NCBI GenBank assembly: GCA_964591705.1 | Contig: CAZQCX010000042.1 | Span: forward strand, 1-11,637 | DNA: 11,637 bases | From: UBA11855 sp964591705 | GTDB lineage: Archaea > Thermoproteota > Bathyarchaeia > Bathyarchaeales > Bathycorpusculaceae | Direction: 5' to 3' | Shown: positions 6,216 through 11,637 of the stretch, in pieces | Layout of the letters: every line of letters begins with the position of its first letter | Numbering within the stretch: the first letter of the stretch is position 1 | Notes under the pieces: model-generated | What the model was told of the DNA's origin: nothing | Seen by the model: the letters and a program-made list of their open reading frames with translations, nothing else | Database searches by the model: none | Program-made: the position numbers and the translations under genes

Positions 6216-7742
6216 TCAAGCCCTCGGAATAGTCCTCGCCGGAACTTGATCTAGAAGCATTTGGTCCCCCGCTTTCCTGCTGAGAACATAAGGCTGCATA
6301 GTCTCTGAGAGCTTGAGTGCAGACTCGAGCTTGCTCTCTCTTTCTGCGTAAATCTCAAACATTGCTGCGCCTTTCTTCACTGTGTCGCCGAGCTTAGCTT
6401 TCAGCACTACACCTGTCCCCCTCTCTTTCGGAGCTCCAGCTTCACGCGCAATCTGAGCTATGTAACTACTGTTTATCCAGAGCACTCTACCAGACTGCTC
6501 AGCAAACACAATCGCAGTTTTGTCGCCGACCTCAATTTCTTCGGGTCTGACTTTCGGGTTTCCACCTTGCACTCCGATTATTTCTCGAAGTTTCCGCTCT
6601 GCTTTGCCACAGAGGACTATGCTCTCTGCCTTCTGTTTCCCATTCTCAATGCCCACCATTTCAAAGAGCAATCCTGCTAAGCTAGTTGCCTTGTCGAAGA
6701 GGTCCTGCGGACTCCTCCCCATTAGTGCGGCTAAGGCTTCTTTGGCCTCAAGGGCTGGACCAACTGCGCATCCCAAAGGTTGCTCGCCGAACGTCAACGC
6801 GCATTGGACAGTCAACCCCAATCTTTTACCTAAGTCCACAAAGTCCGAAGCAAGCAACTGAGCCTCCGTCGTCGTCTTGGTTTTTGCTCCGCTTCCAGTC
6901 GGAATGTCTATTACCACATGGGTTGCACCTATGGCTTTTTTCTTGCTCATTATAGAAGGCAAAAGCAACGGATCTATTCCAAGAGGGTATTCAACTTGTA
7001 TGAATAGGTCGTCAGCAGGCGCAAGATCCAAACTTCCTCCCCAAACCAAACAGCCACTCGTCTTGCTTACTGTTTCCTGGATTTCCTCAACTTTCAGGTT
7101 CACGGGGCAAAGCGCCTCCACTCGATCCGCTGTTCCCGCTGGGGATGTAACAGCTCGTGAACTTGTTTTGGGGATCGTCAGTCCGGCCGCGGCAACTACT
7201 GGAACCACCAGAATGGATGTTTTATCTCCTGGAATTCCTCCTATGCTGTGTTTGTCCAGAATCGGGCCTTCCCCAAAGTTCAACGTCTTTCCTGTTCCCA
7301 CCATGGCTTTGCTCATTGCTTCGCTCTCGGCCATGCTTAAACCATGTATGTTGAGTGCTGTAAGAAACGCGCTGATCTCCACTTCGCTCAGATGCCTCTC
7401 GACCACATCTCGAACAATGGCTGTGATGTCCTTTTCCCTGAGTCTTTGACCTTTAAGTTTAGCCCTGACATGGGTCAGTGATTCAGGGATTTGCGCGAGT
7501 TGCACATCAACTCTATCACCGTCCTGTAGGTTGAGGATCTGCGATGTTTCTTCATAGAAACCTACTCGATTCTGGGGGATGTCCTTTGCCACATTGGCAA
7601 TTGCGATTGTTTGTCTCCCTGCGTGAGCGATTCTTAATCTGTCGCCAGAGTGAAACCCCAAGTTGGCAGCTGTTTCATCGCTCAAAATGACTATTCTTCT
7701 TCCCCCCGCTGTAATATGCAACAACTCAGCAACAAGTTCCAT
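6216..7742 (-). CDS. deoA: AMP phosphorylase (archaeal, DeoA-like)
   Basis: This 508-residue enzyme splits AMP and other nucleoside 5'-monophosphates with phosphate to give the base and ribose 1,5-bisphosphate, the first step of the archaeal AMP pathway. Its length fits the family (about 500). Residues 1-85 form the extra N-terminal domain found in archaeal AMP phosphorylases but not in bacterial thymidine phosphorylases. The nucleoside phosphorylase family 2 core follows: a helical part (~88-150), the phosphate-binding stretch KHSIGGIPGDKTS (164-176), SSRAVTSPAGTADR (194-207) with the family signature, and GSGAK (283-287). A C-terminal domain starts near 415 (SGRVLWI). The ATG at 7742 is the first in frame and has no strong ribosome binding site. 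The gene diverges from RuBisCO, which uses its product after isomerisation. No catalytic residue appears to be missing. The symbol follows common annotation; the substrate is AMP rather than thymidine. Confidence 0.93.
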   Translation of the reverse strand: MELVAELLHITAGGRRIVILSDETAANLGFHSGDRLRIAHAGRQTIAIANVAKDIPQNRVGFYEETSQILNLQDGDRVDVQLAQIPESLTHVRAKLKGQRLREKDITAIVRDVVERHLSEVEISAFLTALNIHGLSMAESEAMSKAMVGTGKTLNFGEGPILDKHSIGGIPGDKTSILVVPVVAAAGLTIPKTSSRAVTSPAGTADRVEALCPVNLKVEEIQETVSKTSGCLVWGGSLDLAPADDLFIQVEYPLGIDPLLLPSIMSKKKAIGATHVVIDIPTGSGAKTKTTTEAQLLASDFVDLGKRLGLTVQCALTFGEQPLGCAVGPALEAKEALAALMGRSPQDLFDKATSLAGLLFEMVGIENGKQKAESIVLCGKAERKLREIIGVQGGNPKVRPEEIEVGDKTAIVFAEQSGRVLWINSSYIAQIAREAGAPKERGTGVVLKAKLGDTVKKGAAMFEIYAERESKLESALKLSETMQPYVLSRKAGDQMLLDQVPARTIPRA

Positions 7743-7821
7743 TTCTTTTCATAGAATAAGGGTCTCAAGGCATAGTTAAAGATTTAAAAGTAAACTTCAG
7801 AGTAGTTAAGAGGGAAAGTTT
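7743..7821. promoter_or_regulatory. Divergent promoter of AMP phosphorylase and RuBisCO
   Basis: The two starts are 79 bases apart. TTTAAAAG at 7783-7790 is a good rightward TATA box, predicting transcription from about 7811 and a very short leader with AGAGGGA (7809-7815) 6 bases before the TTG start. Read on the minus strand the same stretch gives CTTTTAAATC, which could direct AMP phosphorylase from about 7760. The gap is too short for two fully separate promoters, so the genes are probably controlled together. Confidence 0.55.
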
Positions 7822-9045
7822 TTGAGATACATAGATTTTGTCGACAAGAAGTATCAGCCTTCAGATACTGATTTGGTATGCACTTTTTATGTCGAGCCTG
7901 AAGGAATCACCTTAGAGGAAGCAGCTGGTGGAGTCGCAGCGGAGAGTTCAATTGGGACATGGACAGAACTGACAACTGTCAAACCATATGTTGAACGGCT
8001 TGCTGCCCGAGTTTTCAGTATAGAAAGGAATACCGTAAAGATTGCATATCCGGTCGAACTTTTCGAGGCTGGAAACATGCCAAATATACTGAGCAGCATA
8101 GCTGGAAACGTCTTTGGACTGAGAACTTTGAAAAATCTGAAACTCTTGGATATCGCTTTCCCCAGCGTTCTCACCAAAACCTTCAAGGGACCAAAATACG
8201 GGATTAAAGGAATACGAAAACTCTTGAAAGTTGCTAATAGACCATTTGTAGGCACGATAATCAAGCCAAAATTGGGCTTAAAAACCATTGACCACGCAAA
8301 AGTTGCCTACAAAGCTTGGATTGGCGGTTGCGACATTGTCAAAGATGACGAGAACTTGAGCAGCCAGAAATTCAATCCATTCGAAGATCGAGTCACAAAA
8401 ACCCTTGACATGAGAGACAAGGCCCAGAGCGAGACTGGAGAACGTAAGGTTTACATGGCAAACGTAACCGCTGAAACGGACATCATGCTAAAACGCGCTG
8501 AATTTGTAATTGCACACGGAGGAGAATATGTTATGGTCGACATCCTTACTTGTGGTTTTTCTGCACTACAGACGCTTCGTGACCAAAACTTCAACTTGGT
8601 TCTTCATGCACACAGAGCAGGGCATGCAGCTTTCACGAAAAAACCTGAACACGGAATATCCATGCGCCCTATTGCCAAAGTGTCGAGAGCAATTGGGTTT
8701 GACCAGATACATGTTGGGACAGTTGTTGGCAAAATGTCAGAAACAAAGCAAGAGGTCCTAGATAACATCGATGCTCTGAAAATGCCAATGTCAGGCTTGG
8801 AGCAGGTTATGCCAGTCGCTTCTGGAGGTCTACATCCGAGACTTATTCCATCCTTGATTAGAACCTTCGGAAACGATGTCGTCATTCAAGCAGGGGGAGG
8901 CATACATGGTCATCCCTTAGGGACAATTTCAGGCGCAAAAGCAATGCGCCAAGCAGTGGAATCAACTCTTCAAGGAAGGGCACTGGAACAACATTCAGAA
9001 GACCACAAAGAGCTGAAACTGGCGTTAGAAACCTGGCCAAACTAG
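7822..9045 (+). CDS. rbcL: Ribulose-1,5-bisphosphate carboxylase, form III large subunit
   Basis: The 407-residue protein carboxylates ribulose 1,5-bisphosphate to two 3-phosphoglycerates. In archaea form III consumes the bisphosphate made from AMP. All catalytic and substrate-binding residues can be placed (spinach numbers in brackets): Glu41 (60), Thr46-Trp47 (65-66), Asn96 (123), Lys148 and Lys150 (175, 177), carbamylated Lys174 with Asp176 and Glu177 in VKDDE (201, 203, 204), His264-Arg265 (294-295), His297 (327), loop-6 Lys304 in VGKM (334), Ser334 in SGG (379), and GGG at 358-360. This is therefore a true RuBisCO, not a form IV RuBisCO-like protein. Form III is inferred from length, from KMSETK in loop 6 and from the neighbouring genes; the III-a or III-b subtype cannot be set by eye. 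TTG 7822 is chosen for the ribosome binding site AGAGGGA. No small subunit or phosphoribulokinase is nearby. Confidence 0.96.
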   Translation: MRYIDFVDKKYQPSDTDLVCTFYVEPEGITLEEAAGGVAAESSIGTWTELTTVKPYVERLAARVFSIERNTVKIAYPVELFEAGNMPNILSSIAGNVFGLRTLKNLKLLDIAFPSVLTKTFKGPKYGIKGIRKLLKVANRPFVGTIIKPKLGLKTIDHAKVAYKAWIGGCDIVKDDENLSSQKFNPFEDRVTKTLDMRDKAQSETGERKVYMANVTAETDIMLKRAEFVIAHGGEYVMVDILTCGFSALQTLRDQNFNLVLHAHRAGHAAFTKKPEHGISMRPIAKVSRAIGFDQIHVGTVVGKMSETKQEVLDNIDALKMPMSGLEQVMPVASGGLHPRLIPSLIRTFGNDVVIQAGGGIHGHPLGTISGAKAMRQAVESTLQGRALEQHSEDHKELKLALETWPN

Positions 9046-9050
9046 TGTGC

Positions 9051-9977
9051 CTAAAGAAAAACCCAAGGATACCTTCTGCGCACTATCTCGTTCACCGAGT
9101 GTGGCGGTATTATCCCCTCCTCGCAAATTATGCCATGAATAAAATCGCGTCGAACAAGCTCAAAGGCAGGATTGCGGATTGCCAGACCATCGGGGGCATC
9201 TTTCCAGACTTCATCTCCTCGCCTCTCTTCTATTCCTTCGTATTCACCACACAGCGTAAGAGGGTCAAACTTCAGGAGCTCTGACACGACGTAGAACGGA
9301 ACCCTAGCCTCTTTGGCACAAAGTGCAATGCAAGCAGTCCCAATCTTGTTAACAACATTTCCTTCTGAACTAATGGCATCTGCTCCCACAATTGCCATGT
9401 CAGCACTTTTGATAAAACATCTCGCTGCCGAATCTACGATCAATGTAGCCTCTACGCCAAGACCAAGCATCTCTTGCGCAGTAATTCTCCCTTGAAAAAG
9501 AGGACGCGTCTCCGTGCAAATGACTCTAAACTGCTTGCCATCATGTTTTGCATATTTCAACATCTGCGTAACTGACGAAGAATGGCAATGCGTGAAGACG
9601 ACAATTCCATGGCTTATTCTTCTTGCGCCGACCTCAGCCAAACATTTTTGTGCCTCCGCCAATGTTGTAAGAAACTCACGTGCGCTTGAAGAGACAATTC
9701 GTGCCAATTCTTCAACTTCGTCCTTTTTGCAATTCTCGACGCTTCTTATGATCCACTTGATTGCATTGCGCATAAGTGGCTCTGTAGGTCTTGTGCCAAA
9801 GAGTATGTCTCTAGCCTGTTTCATTTCATCGATGAATCTTCGTCGACTATTAGCCTTTGTCTGAGCTGCCATTTCCTCAATTGCTTTAACCGCCGTGATT
9901 GCCACATTTCTTGCACCCTGAATCTCTAGTTTTCGAATCCTGTCAGCTGCTACGTCAATGATTTCAGCCAAACTCAA
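9051..9977 (-). CDS. Ribose-1,5-bisphosphate isomerase (eIF2B-alpha/beta/delta family)
   Basis: The 308-residue enzyme converts ribose 1,5-bisphosphate to ribulose 1,5-bisphosphate, linking AMP phosphorylase to RuBisCO. It belongs to the eIF2B/MtnA-like family: an N-terminal helical domain (~1-115) followed by a Rossmann-like domain with VVFTHCHSSSV (126-136), VICTETRP (152-159) and VGADAISSEGNVVNKIGT (197-214). Cys131 and Asp200 correspond to the catalytic Cys133 and Asp202 of the Thermococcus kodakarensis enzyme (known from that family). An archaeal aIF2B-like protein is the alternative, but Cys131 in THCHS and the location next to RuBisCO favour the isomerase. The start is uncertain: TTG 9977 directly follows GGAAAGGG, and TTG 9971 has the same motif at a better distance. 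Its stop is 5 bases from the RuBisCO stop, tail to tail, and it shares an 83-base upstream gap with the GH3-type gene. Confidence 0.9.
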   Translation of the reverse strand: MSLAEIIDVAADRIRKLEIQGARNVAITAVKAIEEMAAQTKANSRRRFIDEMKQARDILFGTRPTEPLMRNAIKWIIRSVENCKKDEVEELARIVSSSAREFLTTLAEAQKCLAEVGARRISHGIVVFTHCHSSSVTQMLKYAKHDGKQFRVICTETRPLFQGRITAQEMLGLGVEATLIVDSAARCFIKSADMAIVGADAISSEGNVVNKIGTACIALCAKEARVPFYVVSELLKFDPLTLCGEYEGIEERRGDEVWKDAPDGLAIRNPAFELVRRDFIHGIICEEGIIPPHSVNEIVRRRYPWVFL

Positions 9978-10060
9978 CCCTTTCCATTTCGCTCCTAGTC
10001 ATGATTATTCCAAGGAGAAACATATAAGGCAATTTAACCAGTGGTCTGAGTGTATCTTAG
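9978..10060. promoter_or_regulatory. Divergent promoter of the isomerase and the GH3-type gene
   Basis: CATATAAGG at 10021-10029 can serve as a TATA box rightward, with a start near 10050 and a leader of about 10 bases before ATG 10061, which lacks a ribosome binding site. Its complement CCTTATATG serves leftward, with a start near 9997. Using one symmetric box for both genes is inferred from position alone. Confidence 0.5.
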
Positions 10061-11200
10061 ATGCTGCCCAATGATGAAAACGTTCGCGCCGTTCTGCAGC
10101 CAATAATCGGTCCATGGTACGATTCTCTTGAAAATCCACAGAAGGCTCAGGAACGTCTCTTGAATGAGCTCATTAAGGGCTATTCACTGACTCAGTATGG
10201 CATTAACCATGGAGCGACAGAAATTTCGGGAATTAAAGAATATCAACAAAGATTTCCGATCGCGGACTATTCTCGCCTTACTCAATATTTTGGGCAAGTG
10301 AGGGACGGCAACTACAAAGCCCTTCTGTCCGACCCGCCCGTGGCTTGGGTAATGACAAGGGGGTCAACAGGAAAATCCAAGGTAATACCTGTAACACAAG
10401 CACATTTGAAATTGGTTTTCCTTTGTGGGGCGAGGGCAATAATCCATTACGCCTTACGGAAGAAAAGCTTCGACGTTTTCGCAGGAAATATCCTGAATCT
10501 AAATTTTCCTTCGCGCGTTCACACAATGGACATCGGAGGACAGGAGGTTAGCTATGGTTACAGCTCGGGAACTTACGCACGACTCAACCCAATGTTTGAC
10601 CGCGTCAGCCTTATGCCAAGGCAGGAAGACATCGACGAATTAGGGCCGGGAATATCCAGGCGCAATTGGGAGAGAAGGTTTGAACTCGTCTACGAAAAAG
10701 CACGTGGTACCAAGGTCACAGCTGCAATGGGCGTAACCCCAGTCATTCTTGCTTTCGCAAAATATCTCCAGCGTAAACACAAGAAAAAACCTCGAGAACT
10801 TTGGAGATTCGAAGCCCTCTTTTGCACTAGCGTTCCCAAAATACAATTCAAGTACTCCCCAATACTGCGGAAGTATTTCGGAGATGTCCCAATCGTGGAG
10901 ATGTACGCCGCAACCGAAGGGGTTTTTGGTCAGCAGTACAATGATCTGCCATACATAACACCAAACTATGATTCTTATTTCTTCGAAGTCCAAACAGGAA
11001 GAAATGTGAAAATGCTTCACGAGCTGAAACGTGGAGAATGGGGGCAACTAGTAATTTCAAGCGTTTTGTTTCCACGCTACGACATAGGCGACATGATAGA
11101 AGCAGCAGGCAACAACCATTTCCGCATTTTCGGGAGAAGAAACACTACTACATTGCTAGAGCACAGGCTATACCGTTTGTTCTTAGGATGGCTTACTTAG
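10061..11200 (+). CDS. GH3-family acyl-adenylate-forming enzyme, short C-terminus
   Basis: The 379-residue product matches the GH3 branch of ANL adenylating enzymes, which activate a carboxylic acid with ATP and may pass it to an amino acid or thiol. The motifs are in order: the P-loop-like TRGSTGKSKVIP (99-110), YAATEG (282-287) and YDIGD (340-344). The sequence from the start to motif 1 has the usual length. It ends 35 residues after the last motif with FRIFGRRNTTTLLEHR and LYRLFLGWLT, so the ~120-150 residue C-terminal lid domain of plant GH3 enzymes is absent. This could be a natural short archaeal subfamily or a truncation; the tail looks protein-like, which favours the first. The substrate is unknown; plant relatives conjugate jasmonate or auxin, which should not be assumed here. 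Its TAG stop overlaps the stop of the convergent zinc-ribbon gene by 3-4 bases. Confidence 0.78.
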   Translation: MLPNDENVRAVLQPIIGPWYDSLENPQKAQERLLNELIKGYSLTQYGINHGATEISGIKEYQQRFPIADYSRLTQYFGQVRDGNYKALLSDPPVAWVMTRGSTGKSKVIPVTQAHLKLVFLCGARAIIHYALRKKSFDVFAGNILNLNFPSRVHTMDIGGQEVSYGYSSGTYARLNPMFDRVSLMPRQEDIDELGPGISRRNWERRFELVYEKARGTKVTAAMGVTPVILAFAKYLQRKHKKKPRELWRFEALFCTSVPKIQFKYSPILRKYFGDVPIVEMYAATEGVFGQQYNDLPYITPNYDSYFFEVQTGRNVKMLHELKRGEWGQLVISSVLFPRYDIGDMIEAAGNNHFRIFGRRNTTTLLEHRLYRLFLGWLT

Positions 11201-11592
11201 CACGTTTGGGGATAGCGACGCTTCGCCATGGTAGCTGCGTAAACCCCCACTATGATTATTACAATGCCAATTATCAACAGTATTGCTGGTCCGGTAAGGC
11301 GGCTGGCTGGCAAGCCGATTGTCACATCATAGTAGGCTACGATGCCGATGGATACGAGTACTAGTCCAGCAACGAGGAAGCCAACGAAGCCGAGACGACC
11401 TTTCTCGTGTTTCTCACCTTTTTCAGGTTCCTGTTTTTCTTGTTTCTCGCTCTTCTCCGCTTTCTCGTGTCTCGGCGGAGCCGAAGAAGGTGCTGTTGCA
11501 GCTGCTGTCTCAACTCTCAGTGGCGCACCACATTGCGGACAGAAAGCCATGCTGTCCTCAACTTGATACCCACATTTCTGGCAATATGGCAA
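11197..11592 (-). CDS. Zinc-ribbon protein with two membrane helices
   Basis: The start is TTG 11592, with AAAGGTGA 7 bases upstream. The 131-residue protein begins with a double CxxC zinc ribbon (CQKCG at 4-8, CPQCG at 18-22), as in the zinc_ribbon_2 family. A linker of about 40 residues is rich in Ala, Pro and then repeated Glu-Lys (EKSEKQEKQEPEKGEKHEK). Two hydrophobic helices follow at ~67-90 and ~99-121, joined by YYDVTIGLPASRL, and a basic tail (AKRRYPQTC). The topology is probably a cytosolic zinc ribbon with a two-helix hairpin in the membrane. Its function is unknown; such proteins are common in archaea and may recruit partners to the membrane. A TATA-like stretch (ATATATTAAAA on the minus strand, 11635-11625) fits a transcription start near 11605. 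Confidence 0.8.
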   Translation of the reverse strand: MPYCQKCGYQVEDSMAFCPQCGAPLRVETAAATAPSSAPPRHEKAEKSEKQEKQEPEKGEKHEKGRLGFVGFLVAGLVLVSIGIVAYYDVTIGLPASRLTGPAILLIIGIVIIIVGVYAATMAKRRYPQTC

Positions 11593-11603
11593 ATTTTTTC
11601 ACC

Positions 11604-11637
11604 TTTCGATATTTCATATTTCGATTTTAATATATAT
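11604..11637 (-). promoter_or_regulatory. Promoter of the zinc-ribbon gene
   Basis: The minus strand reads ATATATTAAAA at the window edge, a TATA box about 33 bases before the TTG start. TTTCGAT occurs twice on the plus strand (11604-11610 and 11619-11625), 15 bases apart, between the TATA box and the start. This spacing is about one and a half helix turns, so any regulator role for the pair is speculative. Confidence 0.4.

Noticed and set aside
6015..6254. 79-codon open frame between beta-propeller and AMP phosphorylase
   Set aside because: It overlaps the end of a secure gene on the other strand, has no ribosome binding site and no domain-like sequence.
6877..7449. 190-codon frame opposite AMP phosphorylase
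   Set aside because: It is the complement of a conserved enzyme and carries no independent coding signs.
11038..11364. Frame that could continue the GH3-type protein by a frameshift
   Set aside because: I examined it for the missing C-terminal domain; it reads as the antisense of the zinc-ribbon gene and shows no GH3-like residues.

Overview
The window looks like chromosomal DNA from an uncultivated archaeon of the Bathyarchaeia type within Thermoproteota (inference). The support is an AMP phosphorylase / form III RuBisCO / ribose-1,5-bisphosphate isomerase set, AT-rich archaeal TATA boxes 25-30 bases before starts, several TTG starts, a CRISPR repeat ending in ATTGAAAG, and secreted beta-propeller and TIM-barrel-like proteins. 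No rRNA, tRNA or insertion sequence was recognised.

Left part (1-1700), a decaying accessory region. It opens with the trailer end of a CRISPR array: the tail of one repeat, one spacer and a last repeat. Next is a winged-helix regulator broken by two frameshifts. A ribbon-helix-helix (RHH) DNA-binding protein follows, whose promoter carries a perfect inverted repeat. Six bases after its stop starts a DnaQ-like 3'-5' exonuclease gene, now broken by two stops and a frameshift.

Middle (1701-5738), cell-surface genes. A membrane-anchored, glycosidase-like secreted protein reads rightward and converges on a large secreted PQQ-type beta-propeller protein with an Ig-like domain and a C-terminal membrane anchor. 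The propeller gene's leader can form a GAAA-tetraloop hairpin with a competing second arm. The 477-base gap after it also holds a degenerate copy of the CRISPR repeat, 6 kb from the array.

Right part (6216-9977), the metabolic core. AMP phosphorylase (leftward), RuBisCO (rightward) and ribose-1,5-bisphosphate isomerase (leftward) lie side by side. Together they take AMP and phosphate to adenine and ribose 1,5-bisphosphate, isomerise the latter to ribulose 1,5-bisphosphate, and carboxylate it to two 3-phosphoglycerates. The first two genes diverge from a 79-base gap. RuBisCO and the isomerase converge with only 5 bases between their stop codons.

Right edge (10061-11592). A GH3-family acyl-adenylating enzyme that ends just after its core domain shares a short divergent promoter gap with the isomerase. 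It converges, with overlapping stop codons, on a small zinc-ribbon membrane protein.

The strongest leads are the compact three-gene AMP pathway with its interleaved transcription, the RHH plus DnaQ-exonuclease pair, the isolated CRISPR-like repeat, and the hairpin in the propeller-gene leader.
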